This document shows, piece after piece, positions 18,740 to 27,907 of a DNA stretch of 64,000 nt. Location: NCBI RefSeq assembly GCF_000143085.1, contig NC_014315.1, forward strand, positions 1,642,001 to 1,706,000, read 5' to 3'. Every line of letters begins with the position of its first letter. Position 1 is the stretch's first letter. A program made the translations under genes and the position numbers. Origin of the DNA: Nitrosococcus watsonii C-113 (GTDB lineage Bacteria; Pseudomonadota; Gammaproteobacteria; Nitrosococcales; Nitrosococcaceae). The notes beneath the pieces were generated by a model. The model saw nothing but the letters and a program-made list of their open reading frames with translations. It did no database searches and was not told the origin of the DNA.

Positions 18740-21580
18740 ATGGCAAGTAAAAAGCAGGAGCAGGAGATCGCGCACCGTTATGATACCTTCCTAGAGGTAA
18801 TGGCGTATGCCGCCGAGCAGCTTTTATATTCTTCCCATTGGGAAAAAAACATCAGCAATGTTTTAGAACGGTTAGGCCAAACCGTAGGCGCCTGCCGAAC
18901 CTACATTTTTGAAAACCGTTCTCAGAAAGACCGATTTCTAACCAGTCAACGTTATGAATGGACGGCCCTAGGCGTCAAACCTCAAATCAACAATCCTGAA
19001 CTGCAGGATTTCTCCTATGAAGCAGGGGGATTCCAGCGTTGGGTAAGCTTACTGAGCAAAGATCAGCTCATTTGCGGGCGAATCCGCGACTTTCCTGTCT
19101 CGGAACAAGCAATGCTATCATGCCAGTCTATCCAATCCATCGCTGTGGTGCCGATTTTTGTCCGGGATGGCTGGTGGGGGTTTATCGGCTTTGATCATAC
19201 CCGTTATGAGCGGTCGCTTTCCCTCCCAGAGGAAAATGCGCTTAGGACACTGGCCAGTATTTTTGGCGCCGCAATAAGCTGGAAAAACATCGCCGAAAGC
19301 CAGGAAAAAAACCGCCATCAACTCAAACAGCTCCTTGCTAGAGAGCGGTCCTATCTTCAGCTTTTTGACGCCATTGGGCGAATTCAGTCACTTTTTATTC
19401 AGGATGCCAACCCTTCGGTATTGTTTGGCAAGGTCTTGCAAGAAGCGCTCATGCTTTCAGGAAGCGAATTCGGCTTGCTCGGCGAAATTCGCCACTCAAA
19501 AACTGGTGCTTCCTATCTTAGAACACTTGCTGCCGGCAATATTACCTGCAACGAACACGGCTGTTACCTGCGGGCCACATGCCCCACGAGCGGCGCGGAA
19601 ATTGTCCAATTAAAAAGTCTTTTTAACAAGGCTATGAACCATGGCGAGGTCATTATTGCCAATGATATTGGTAACGATCCCTGGACAGACCATGATTCCC
19701 AAATAAAACGTTTCCTTGCGCTCCCTTTTTATCACCATCATTCCCTGTTGGGAATCATTGGCATTGCCAATCGCAAGGAACCCTATGATAAAAATTTGAT
19801 CGATTATCTGCATCCCTTCCTTTCCACTTGTGGCAGCATTCTGGATGCCTACCATAACGATCAGCGTCGAAAAAATGCGGAAAGCCGTCTTCGCCTCACG
19901 GCCAAAGTCTTTGAAAGCACCGTTGAAGGGGTCATTATTACCGACACCCAGGCATACATCGTCGATGTGAATGAAGCTTTTACGCACATTACCGGTATCA
20001 CAAGAGCGGAAATCATGGGCCAGCATCTTAGTAGGCTCCAGCCCAAACAGGGAAAGCCGATCTCTTTTCAACGAATACGGCGCTCCATTAAAAGCACTGG
20101 CCAATGGCAAGGGGAGCTATGGAGTCAGCGAAAAAATGGAGAGCTTTACCCCCTTTGGGTGACGGCCAATGCCGTCAGAAATTCACAAGAAGCCATTACC
20201 CACTTTGTGGCCATTTTTTCCGATATCACCCTACGCAAGCAAACTGAACAACGACTCTACCATCTCGCTCACCATGATGCTTTAACGGGTTTACCCAATC
20301 GCTCCCTTTTCCTTGATCGCCTCGAACATGCCATCCATCATGCCCAGCGCCATGATCATCGGCTTGCCGTCCTGTTTATCGATCTCGATCGTTTTAAATT
20401 TGTCAACGATACCCTCGGTCATCCCATTGGTGATAGCTTATTAAAACAGGTCGCGGAACGCATGCGGCTCAATGTTCGCGCTGAAGACACCATTGCCAGA
20501 TTGGGAGGTGATGAATTCACCGTTATTATTGAAAATTTTACCGATACCTCGGCTCTTTCCCTCATTGCCCAGAAAATTATTGAGGCTTGCAAGGAACCCT
20601 TCAATATTAAGGGTAAAGAATTGTTTATTTCCGCCAGTATTGGAATTAGCCTTTATCCGGAGGATGGCCATGAGGCCAATATGCTGCTCCAACATGCCGA
20701 TGCGGCCATGTATCGAGCTAAAAAAAGAGGTAAAAGCTGCTACCAATTTTTCACCACTGATATTAACACCGCCGCCACGGAACAGCTTGCGCTGGAGAAT
20801 CTCCTCCGAGAGGCCCTTGCCCGCAAGGAATTTCAATTGTATTATCAGCCAATTATAGATCTGGAAAGTGGCGCCATTGTGTCAGTGGAAGCATTGATAC
20901 GGTGGCTTGATCCACAATTAGGCTTAATCAGTCCCGATACCTTTATTCCTTTGGCGGAGGAAACCGGGCTCATTCTTCCTCTTGGGGAATGGGTATTACT
21001 AACAGCCTGTACGCAAGCTAGCATTTGGAACCAATGCAATCCTTACCCTATACGGATCGCCATTAATCTATCTGCCCACCAGCTTGAGCAAGCTGATTTT
21101 TCAGAACGCGTATCGAAAATTCTTAAGAAAACGGCTCTTCTTCCCCATCACCTGGAACTAGAATTGACGGAAAGTATGCTCATAAACCGCATGGAGTCTA
21201 GTCTGAAGACTCTCAATACCTTAAAAAAAATGGGATGCCGGCTATCCTTGGATGATTTTGGAACCGGGTATTCCTCCTTGGCTTATTTAAAGCGCTTTCC
21301 AATAGACACCGTTAAAATTGATCGTTCCTTTGTGCAAGATATTAGTATTGATCCCGATGACGCTGCCATCACCACTGCCGTGACCACGATGGCCCACAGC
21401 TTAAAACGCAAAGTGATTGCGGAAGGGGTCGAGACGCGGGAACATGTAGATTTTCTCAATAAAATCAACGTTGATGAAGCCCAAGGTTATTTTATCAGCC
21501 ATCCGCTCCCCGCTAGCGATTTATCTCAATTACTAAAGGAAAGACGATACCTCTATCATGACGACTCCCTACGATTTTGA
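18740..21580 (+). CDS. Sensor c-di-GMP enzyme: GAF-GAF-PAS-GGDEF-EAL
   Basis: A 946-residue cytoplasmic protein. Two GAF domains lie at about 25-180 and 205-375, a PAS domain at about 385-500, a GGDEF domain with intact RLGGDEF near residues 586-592, and an EAL domain with EAL near 715-717 and the ELTES and DDFGTGYSS signatures. Both enzymatic motifs look intact, so it could make and degrade cyclic di-GMP, with direction set by the sensory half. GAF1 contains aromatic-rich [13 protein letters not shown]. It ends 23 bp inside the start of the glutathione reductase gene, which implies coupling and perhaps redox-related control. Confidence 0.92.
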   Translation: MASKKQEQEIAHRYDTFLEVMAYAAEQLLYSSHWEKNISNVLERLGQTVGACRTYIFENRSQKDRFLTSQRYEWTALGVKPQINNPELQDFSYEAGGFQRWVSLLSKDQLICGRIRDFPVSEQAMLSCQSIQSIAVVPIFVRDGWWGFIGFDHTRYERSLSLPEENALRTLASIFGAAISWKNIAESQEKNRHQLKQLLARERSYLQLFDAIGRIQSLFIQDANPSVLFGKVLQEALMLSGSEFGLLGEIRHSKTGASYLRTLAAGNITCNEHGCYLRATCPTSGAEIVQLKSLFNKAMNHGEVIIANDIGNDPWTDHDSQIKRFLALPFYHHHSLLGIIGIANRKEPYDKNLIDYLHPFLSTCGSILDAYHNDQRRKNAESRLRLTAKVFESTVEGVIITDTQAYIVDVNEAFTHITGITRAEIMGQHLSRLQPKQGKPISFQRIRRSIKSTGQWQGELWSQRKNGELYPLWVTANAVRNSQEAITHFVAIFSDITLRKQTEQRLYHLAHHDALTGLPNRSLFLDRLEHAIHHAQRHDHRLAVLFIDLDRFKFVNDTLGHPIGDSLLKQVAERMRLNVRAEDTIARLGGDEFTVIIENFTDTSALSLIAQKIIEACKEPFNIKGKELFISASIGISLYPEDGHEANMLLQHADAAMYRAKKRGKSCYQFFTTDINTAATEQLALENLLREALARKEFQLYYQPIIDLESGAIVSVEALIRWLDPQLGLISPDTFIPLAEETGLILPLGEWVLLTACTQASIWNQCNPYPIRIAINLSAHQLEQADFSERVSKILKKTALLPHHLELELTESMLINRMESSLKTLNTLKKMGCRLSLDDFGTGYSSLAYLKRFPIDTVKIDRSFVQDISIDPDDAAITTAVTTMAHSLKRKVIAEGVETREHVDFLNKINVDEAQGYFISHPLPASDLSQLLKERRYLYHDDSLRF

Positions 21581-22919
21581 TCTTTTCGTCATTGGTGCTG
21601 GCTCTGGCGGTGTTCGGGCTGCCCGCATGGCAGCAGGCTTTGGCGCCCGGGTAGCCATTGCCGAGGAACGATACCTAGGGGGTACCTGTGTCAATGTAGG
21701 CTGTATCCCGAAAAAGCTACTCCTGTATGCCGCCCATTTTTCCGATGATTTCGAAGACGCCACAGGCTTTGGCTGGACAGTGGGACAGCGCCAATTTGAT
21801 TGGTCAACCCTCATTCAGAACAAAAACGCGGAAATTCAACGCCTCAACCAAATCTATGAAAATTTACTCAGCAAAGCCGGAGTCACCCTTATCAACGGCC
21901 GCGCCCGCCTGGAAACCCCCCATACCGTTTCAGTCAATAACCACCATTACACCGCGGAACGTATTTTAGTAGCCACGGGGGGTTGGCCTGTCGTTCCTGA
22001 ATTTCCCGGCCGTGAACACGTCATTACTTCCAACGAAGCCTTTTTCCTTGACAAACTTCCAGAACGGGTTGCCATTGTTGGCGGGGGTTATATCGCAGTA
22101 GAGTTTGCGAGTATCTTTAACGGGCTGGGCAGCAACACGACCCTACTCTATCGCGGTCCCCTCTTTCTTCGTGGCTTTGATGAAGATCTCCGGCGGAATT
22201 TGGCTCAAGAAATGTCCAAGCGCGGGGTTGAGCTTTGCTTCAATACCCAAGTAGTCGCTGTGGACAAGGGAGTGCAGGGTTTTACCGTCAAGCGCCATGA
22301 TGGAAAAACAATGGAGGTGGATGCCCTCATGTATGCCACTGGCCGGGCTCCTAATACGCTAGGGCTGGGGCTAGAAGAGATGAGAGTGGAGCTCAGTTGG
22401 AATGGCGCCGTGGTCGTCAATGAATATTACCAAAGTTCCATTCCTTCTATCTACGGAATCGGAGACGTGACTCACCGCCTCAACCTCACGCCCGTTGCAC
22501 TCGCTGAAGCAATGGTTTTGGCCCGCAACCTTTATGGCGGAGAATATTCCCGGCTAGACTATGCCAATATTCCTGCCTGTATCTTTAGTCATCCGAATGT
22601 TGCAACGGTTGGGTTCACGGAAGAGCAGGCACGGGAGCACTGCGGCGAAATTAGCATCTACCGTTCTGATTTCCGCCCCTTAAAACACACCTTAAGCGGT
22701 AGAGATGAGCGAACAATGGTCAAGCTCATCGTGGAAAAAGCCACGGATCGGGTCGTGGGCGCCCATATGTTAGGACCCGATGCGGGTGAAATTATCCAAG
22801 GTATCGCTATCGCCATCAAGGCGGGGGCAGCGAAATCCATTTTCGATAACACCCTTGGCATTCACCCTACCGCTGCCGAGGAATTCGTTACCTTGCGGCA
22901 ACCTGTTACCGGACTATAG
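21558..22919 (+). CDS. gor: Glutathione-disulfide reductase
   Basis: A 453-residue flavoprotein of the pyridine nucleotide-disulfide oxidoreductase class I group. The FAD-binding motif ([14 protein letters not shown]), the redox-active disulfide in [13 protein letters not shown], the NAD(P)-binding [10 protein letters not shown] and the C-terminal dimer-interface catalytic His in GIHPTAAEE are all present. It reduces oxidised glutathione with NADPH. The start overlaps the end of the GGDEF-EAL gene by 23 bp. With gshA 1.1 kb downstream, this area holds both glutathione synthesis and recycling. Confidence 0.93.
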   Translation: MTTPYDFDLFVIGAGSGGVRAARMAAGFGARVAIAEERYLGGTCVNVGCIPKKLLLYAAHFSDDFEDATGFGWTVGQRQFDWSTLIQNKNAEIQRLNQIYENLLSKAGVTLINGRARLETPHTVSVNNHHYTAERILVATGGWPVVPEFPGREHVITSNEAFFLDKLPERVAIVGGGYIAVEFASIFNGLGSNTTLLYRGPLFLRGFDEDLRRNLAQEMSKRGVELCFNTQVVAVDKGVQGFTVKRHDGKTMEVDALMYATGRAPNTLGLGLEEMRVELSWNGAVVVNEYYQSSIPSIYGIGDVTHRLNLTPVALAEAMVLARNLYGGEYSRLDYANIPACIFSHPNVATVGFTEEQAREHCGEISIYRSDFRPLKHTLSGRDERTMVKLIVEKATDRVVGAHMLGPDAGEIIQGIAIAIKAGAAKSIFDNTLGIHPTAAEEFVTLRQPVTGL

Positions 22920-22953
22920 AATAGTGAGCCACAAGTCTAGGAAAAAAACAGCG

Positions 22954-23310
22954 ATGAAATTTATTAAGTACATTGGACCCATGCGAATTGGGATGGCGTT
23001 ATTTACGCTCGCTCTCATGGGAATGGCGCCCTTTACAAGCAGCGGGAACACTTCTGATTGGGGCGTGATAGCAAGCAAGGAGAACCTTTCTGGTTGGGAC
23101 ATGATGGTGAGTATGGTTGCCCCATCGCTGACGGTCATTATGTTCTTTGTCCTTTCTCTGGATATGATGATGAACCGTATATTTATGACCGACACTGAAG
23201 GCACTCATCGCCTTCGTTATCGGCGCATCCTGTGGCTAGATTTTTCCATGATCTTCATTTTGCTACTAGCCTGGGGGCCCTTTTTCGCTGATCTGCTGAG
23301 GCAATCTTAA
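22954..23310 (+). CDS. Small hypothetical membrane protein
   Basis: Unrecognised. The reading frame opens further upstream at 22780, but that part lies inside gor; the ATG at 22954 has a proper RBS (AGGAAA) and gives a 118-residue protein. It has three hydrophobic segments (MRIGMALFTLALMGMAP, the MVAPSLTVIMFFVLSLDMMM region, and LDFSMIFILLLAWGPFF), so it is an integral membrane protein with short loops. It starts 34 bp after gor and is probably co-transcribed with it. Confidence 0.75.
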   Translation: MKFIKYIGPMRIGMALFTLALMGMAPFTSSGNTSDWGVIASKENLSGWDMMVSMVAPSLTVIMFFVLSLDMMMNRIFMTDTEGTHRLRYRRILWLDFSMIFILLLAWGPFFADLLRQS

Positions 23311-23357
23311 GCAAACTCTCACCAGGTATATTATCGTGTTCTCCTTTCCCTCTATTC

Positions 23358-23870
23358 TCATGCTCCGGGAGCAGAAGATTTATCCGCCTGCTCTTTTTCT
23401 AACATCGCGACCACATCGCGGAACAAGTCCTTGTTCTGCTCATTAAGATTCATGAGGGTTTGGTGAGCTTTCAAAAGCGTGTCCAACATAGCAGCCTTAT
23501 CTGTTTCTTCCAAGGCCAGCGCTTTCCCCGCTAACGGTTCGCCGCCACCATGGGCGACAATATTGAATACCTTATCAAACCCTAGACAAGCTAATACCTC
23601 ATTGATTTCCTCTCGCTTGGAAATAATGGTAACCCTAGGCCGATCACAGCGCTGCATGAACTTGGCAATACGCACCAACAACCCCAAGTTGGTACTATCA
23701 ATGCTTCGGGTTTCCGTCAAATCGACCACAAAACCCTGGGGCGTTGCCTCGGAAAATAAACCCTGCAAAAAATGATCTAATGAGGGGCTTAGAGGATAAC
23801 GTACATCGCCCAAAAAGCGCAGCACATGGACCCCATCATGAACAGCGTGCAAAATTTTATTGTCAGCCAT
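23358..23870 (-). CDS. STAS-domain protein (anti-anti-sigma factor-like)
   Basis: A 170-residue protein whose residues 10-110 form a STAS domain: FVVDLTETRSIDSTNLGLLVRIAKF holds the usual phosphorylatable Ser context. A helical, Gln/Asn/Glu-rich C-terminal extension follows (LLKAHQTLMNLNEQNKDL). Such proteins act in partner-switching control with an RsbW-type kinase and RsbU-type phosphatase. Neither partner is next to it. It is convergent with the small membrane protein gene. Confidence 0.8.
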   Translation of the reverse strand: MADNKILHAVHDGVHVLRFLGDVRYPLSPSLDHFLQGLFSEATPQGFVVDLTETRSIDSTNLGLLVRIAKFMQRCDRPRVTIISKREEINEVLACLGFDKVFNIVAHGGGEPLAGKALALEETDKAAMLDTLLKAHQTLMNLNEQNKDLFRDVVAMLEKEQADKSSAPGA

Positions 23871-24054
23871 AGCTACGTTGAAGCAATATCAATGAGCTGC
23901 TTTCACCCGCAGGTGAATAATACCCATCCGCCACATCCAGCTCCGTTATCAGATTGCTAATAAACCCAGCTTGTAGTTGCTGGCGGCTCGTCTTACTACC
24001 GCTACAATCATTATATCAATCCCATTCGCGGCCAATTAGAAGGAAAATCAAATC

Positions 24055-25614
24055 TTGGACAAGCGCTTACAAGACCGCCTGCGACGACTCATCAATACCA
24101 CCCAAAAAAGAATACTGAAGGGAGGAAAAAAAGGCATAGAAAAAGAGAGTCTACGAATTACCCTTGAAGGAAAGCTGGCCCACACCCCCCATCCAAGAGC
24201 CTTAGGATCAGCGCTCACCCATCCCTATTTGACTACCGATTATTCTGAATCCTTATTGGAGTTTATCACGCCCCCCTACGCAGAGATACAGGAAACCCTA
24301 GCATTCTTGTCCCTTACCCATCAACTTGTTTATCACCACCTGGAACGGGAACTTCTTTGGGCGACCAGTATGCCCTGTGCCGTGAAAGATGACTCCAGCG
24401 TTCCCATTGCCCGCTACGGTCGTTCGAATGTTGGGACAATGAAACACGTTTACCGGCGGGGACTAGGCTACCGTTATGGGCGCATGATGCAAACTATCGC
24501 TGGCGTCCACTTCAATTACTCCTTACCCGAAGCCTTCTGGCCAATTTTCAAAGAGCAAGAAAACAATCCTCAGCCGTTACAGGAATTTATTAATGAGCAC
24601 TATTTTTGTCTGCTTCGCAATTTCCAGCGTCTAGGCTGGCTGGTTTCCTACCTATTCGGTGCTTCCCCCGCCGTTTGTAAATCCTTTTTAAAGGCAAGAC
24701 CGGGAGGGTTGTCAGCGTTTGACCCAGGCACCTATTTTTTGCCCTATGCTACCTCCCTGCGCATGAGCGATATCGGTTATAAAAATAAACACCAAACTAA
24801 CTTAGATATTTCTTACAATAGCCTCTCGGAATATGTGGCTGGTCTTACCCAAGCGATTGAAACTCCTTACCCGCCCTATGAGAAAATCGGTGCGGGAGGC
24901 CACTATCAACTCAACACTAATAGGCTACAGATTGAAAATGAATACTATAGCTTCATGCGCCCTAAGCAAGTGACTCAATCCGGAGAAAAACCCACCCTTG
25001 CCCTCAAACGCAGGGGAGTGCAATACGTGGAAATGAGAGCCCTGGATGTCAGCGCCTATGATCCCCTAGGAGTCAACGAACCCCAATTGCGTTTCCTGGA
25101 AGCTTTGCTTATTTTATGCCTCCTAAAAGAAAGTCCCCCTATGAATACCGAGCAGCGGCGGGCAGCGGAGCATAATCAGCGGATTGCCGCCTGCTGTGGA
25201 CGGGACCCTCACCTTGAATTGCAAACCAATGGGCAAACCCGGCTTCTGCGGGATTGGGCCCGGGAAATCTGCGATGAAATGATGGGAGTGTGCGAATTAT
25301 TGGATCAGGGAGACCCCCACCAGCCCTATGCAAAGGCCCTGGCAAGCCAGCAAGAGAAAGTTCTCCGGGAGGAAAAAACCCCGTCCGCTCAGATACTCAC
25401 CGAGATGAAGCAGAGGCAAGAATCCTTTAACGACTTCGCCATGCGGTTGTCCAAAGAGCATGCTCAATATTTCAAACAATTGCCCTTGGGAGAAGATCAA
25501 TTGCAATATTTTGCTGGCTTAGCGCAGCAATCTTGGCAACAGCAGCGGGCGGTTGAAGCCGCTGATAATATTCCCTTTAAAGAATACCTTGCCCGCTATT
25601 TTGCGCAACGTTAA
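24055..25614 (+). CDS. gshA: Glutamate-cysteine ligase
   Basis: The 519-residue product is a gammaproteobacterial type GshA, catalysing ATP-dependent joining of glutamate and cysteine, the first step of glutathione synthesis. Family landmarks include GIEKESLRI near the N terminus, DYSESLLEFITP, and RRGVQYVEMRALDVSAYDPLG. Translation probably starts at TTG 24055, because AGAAGGAAA sits at the right distance and the family N terminus begins there. The gene stands alone and converges with the PEBP gene with a 9-bp gap. Confidence 0.93.
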   Translation: MDKRLQDRLRRLINTTQKRILKGGKKGIEKESLRITLEGKLAHTPHPRALGSALTHPYLTTDYSESLLEFITPPYAEIQETLAFLSLTHQLVYHHLERELLWATSMPCAVKDDSSVPIARYGRSNVGTMKHVYRRGLGYRYGRMMQTIAGVHFNYSLPEAFWPIFKEQENNPQPLQEFINEHYFCLLRNFQRLGWLVSYLFGASPAVCKSFLKARPGGLSAFDPGTYFLPYATSLRMSDIGYKNKHQTNLDISYNSLSEYVAGLTQAIETPYPPYEKIGAGGHYQLNTNRLQIENEYYSFMRPKQVTQSGEKPTLALKRRGVQYVEMRALDVSAYDPLGVNEPQLRFLEALLILCLLKESPPMNTEQRRAAEHNQRIAACCGRDPHLELQTNGQTRLLRDWAREICDEMMGVCELLDQGDPHQPYAKALASQQEKVLREEKTPSAQILTEMKQRQESFNDFAMRLSKEHAQYFKQLPLGEDQLQYFAGLAQQSWQQQRAVEAADNIPFKEYLARYFAQR

Positions 25615-25623
25615 GAAATTTTT

Positions 25624-26223
25624 TTACTGCTCCCGTTGGTAGGTACCTACCAGCTCTGCCTGCCCCACTATATGGCCGGTCATGGCCTTCTCCAGATCCT
25701 CTTTGGTCGGTGTGCCTAAATCCGGCAACTCCACCGCCAAGGCGTAAAGTTTATGAAAATAACGATGGCGTCCTATGGGAGGGCAAGGTCCGCCATAGCC
25801 AGTGCGATCCCAATTGTTTAAGCCTTCCCGTGTTCCAACAGGCAGATCTGACGACGATACGCCCCGGAGCAAGCCAGCCGCTGAGGGCGGAATATTATAC
25901 AGTAGCCAGTGGACCCAGGTCATTTTTGGCGCCGCTGGGTCTGGCGCATCCGGATCATCCACGATCAAGACTAAACTTTTAGTTCCCTCGGGAAGGTTGG
26001 ACCACGATAATTCAGGAGAAATATCTTGACCATCACAGGTATATTCAGAGGGAATGTCCCCCTGATGATTAAAAGCAGGGGAGGTAAGAGTCAGAGTCAT
26101 CGCTGCATCTCCTCTGGCAAAAGTTAGTGCGCTCGCACCTAAAAATAGCAACAACATAACCAAGAAATATTTATATAAAGAGGCCATTACCTTAAGATAA
26201 AAATCCATTGATGTGAAATACAT
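25624..26223 (-). CDS. YbhB/YbcL family Raf-kinase-inhibitor-like (PEBP) protein, exported
   Basis: The core (about residues 42-195) is a bacterial PEBP domain with LVLIVDDPDAPDP, WVHWLLYNIP and the GGPCPPIGRHRYFHKLYAL signature, which line the anion-binding pocket. An N-terminal hydrophobic stretch ending SALTFARGD looks like a signal peptide, so the protein is probably periplasmic. Three in-frame starts are possible (26223, 26208, 26187); the last gives the most typical signal peptide. Physiological ligands of bacterial PEBPs are unknown. Confidence 0.85.
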   Translation of the reverse strand: MYFTSMDFYLKVMASLYKYFLVMLLLFLGASALTFARGDAAMTLTLTSPAFNHQGDIPSEYTCDGQDISPELSWSNLPEGTKSLVLIVDDPDAPDPAAPKMTWVHWLLYNIPPSAAGLLRGVSSSDLPVGTREGLNNWDRTGYGGPCPPIGRHRYFHKLYALAVELPDLGTPTKEDLEKAMTGHIVGQAELVGTYQREQ

Positions 26224-26249
26224 TCGAAATAGGACTCTAATTGCAAGAA

Positions 26250-27850
26250 TTGGAGTTTGCGGCTAAGTCTCGTTCGCTTGTTCCCGACCTGTCTGCGTGC
26301 ATCGCACAGGCAGGCAAGCTCACTCGCCTTGCTGCCCTTCGCGTTTCATAGGCGTCCTTTGGCGGTCATGCAACCACCTCCAGTTTGTATACGCCTCCAC
26401 GCGCATCACTTCCGGTCCTCCCAACCGTAGCTAACCTCAAAATATTCCGGGCTGCGTTAATATCCCGGTCATGAACAGCCCCACATTCACAGGACCACTG
26501 CCGCACTTTGAGCAGCATAGCATCGATCACTGCGCCACACACCGAGCACGTTTTACTGGTGGGCGCCCAGCGGTCCACTTGCACAAACTCGCAGCCATAC
26601 CAGGCGGCTTTGTACTCGATTTGCCGTTTGAGCTCGTGCATGCCCACATCACCCAACGCCTTAGATAGCCGTCTATTGGCCATCATGCCCTTGACGTTGA
26701 GCGTTTCCATGGCAATGAGCCCGGCCTGACGTATAAGCGCCGTGGTGAGCTTATGGAGCCAATCCTGACGGGTATTCTTTACCCTGGCGTGGGCCTTGGC
26801 GACCCTTACTCGCTGGCGGTGCCAGCGAACGCTACCCTTGCGCCTGCGCGAGAGCCGACGCTGAGTTTTGGTGAGTTGCCGGGTATGCGTACGTAGGTGG
26901 CGTGGGTTACCGGATTTCCAACCCTCGGAGGTCACGACAATATCCTTTACCCCGAGATCTACGCCGATACCGTTTGGCTCTCGCGGTAGGGGCTGGAGGG
27001 TTTCCTCGCACATAAAGGCGACACCATAACGGCCAGCGCAGTCCTGGGTGACCGTCACCATCTTGGGGATGCCCTGGGGCTTGCGGGACCATTTGAGCTT
27101 AAGCAAGCCAAGCTTGGGCAGCTTAAGAAACTCACCCGCCCGATACCTTCCCGCTACCTGGCGTGGGTCGAGTTGATAGCGGATGCTTTGGGCGTGGGCT
27201 CTTTTCTTGAAGCGGGGATATTTCGCTCGCCCTGCAAAGAAGTTTTTAAACGCGGTGTCCTGGTCCCTGAGCTTTTGATTGAGCGTGGTCGCGCTGGCCT
27301 CTTTTAACCAACCATAGGCCGCTGTCTTTTTTAGCTTGGTGAGGTGCCCGCTAAAGTCAACAGCGCTTACGCTTTGACCGCGGTGGCGATAAACGTAACT
27401 ACGCCAGGCTAAACAGGTATTCCACACCCATCGCCCATGGCCAAACTCAATAGCGAGTTGCTGACGCTGGGCGCTGGTGGGGTAGAAGCGGAATGTATAG
27501 GACCGCTGGATAGTGGTAAAATCACGCTTGGTCATGGCCTCAATACTCATTCTATTGGGTCGGTGGCAAGTGGCTAGGTGATGCGTCAACATCAGCTAGC
27601 CACGCTTATTCTACCGCGAATTTTACTCGCCGCAAACTTCACTTTACTTGCCTTTTGCCATCTATTCGCGCTATGATTTTCTCGCTCTCGGAGCCTAGGG
27701 TCGGGAGGACCCGAGGTGAAAGCGCGTGGAGCGGCAAACCAACGGAGGCCAAGGTAAACCCTTCGCCGAAGGCTGTTAGGAAGCGCGAATTCTCCAGGCT
27801 GATGAGGTTTTGAATGGACAAAACTGGCATCAGTCATGGCGAAACTCCAA
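26250..27850 (-). mobile_element. Complete TnpB-only element (IS1341-like group of IS200/IS605)
   Basis: The element contains one gene (tnpB) and no tnpA. On the plus strand it runs from ttggagtttgcggc (26250) to gcgaaactccaa (ending 27850), a 9-bp terminal inverted match. The right end carries a hairpin gcttg-ttcccga...caagc (26276-26319) into whose loop a 27-bp palindrome has been inserted (26288-26314). The left end carries a hairpin (arms ctgatg 27799-27804 and catcag 27828-27833). Both hairpins have counterparts in other copies in this window. The omega RNA is expected to lie between the tnpB 3' end and 26250. Exact ends are inferred from copy comparison. Confidence 0.8.
26366..27592 (-). 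CDS. tnpB: TnpB RNA-guided endonuclease
   Basis: The 408-residue protein shows the full TnpB arrangement: a basic N-terminal wedge/REC part starting at about TIQRSYTFRFYPTSAQ, and a RuvC nuclease with Asp in GIGVDLGVKD, Glu in IAMETLNVKGM and Asp in HDRDINAARN. Between RuvC motifs II and III sits a zinc finger (CSVCG ... CECG). All catalytic residues are present, so it could be active with an omega RNA from its own 3' end. Internal Met at residue 15 or 20 is an alternative start. It is about 75% or more similar by eye to the copy at 42994. Confidence 0.92.
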   Translation of the reverse strand: MLTHHLATCHRPNRMSIEAMTKRDFTTIQRSYTFRFYPTSAQRQQLAIEFGHGRWVWNTCLAWRSYVYRHRGQSVSAVDFSGHLTKLKKTAAYGWLKEASATTLNQKLRDQDTAFKNFFAGRAKYPRFKKRAHAQSIRYQLDPRQVAGRYRAGEFLKLPKLGLLKLKWSRKPQGIPKMVTVTQDCAGRYGVAFMCEETLQPLPREPNGIGVDLGVKDIVVTSEGWKSGNPRHLRTHTRQLTKTQRRLSRRRKGSVRWHRQRVRVAKAHARVKNTRQDWLHKLTTALIRQAGLIAMETLNVKGMMANRRLSKALGDVGMHELKRQIEYKAAWYGCEFVQVDRWAPTSKTCSVCGAVIDAMLLKVRQWSCECGAVHDRDINAARNILRLATVGRTGSDARGGVYKLEVVA

Positions 27851-27907
27851 AAATCTCTAGTGGTCTACCCCGCCGTTTGGAATCCACTAACTTAAGAGAG
27901 GTGGGAT

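Noticed and set aside
27592-27837. 81-codon minus-strand frame next to the first tnpB, with a similar frame at 48926-49192
   Set aside because: Both fall in the TnpB left-end sequence; similarity reflects the repeated DNA, and the two translations do not align well as proteins.
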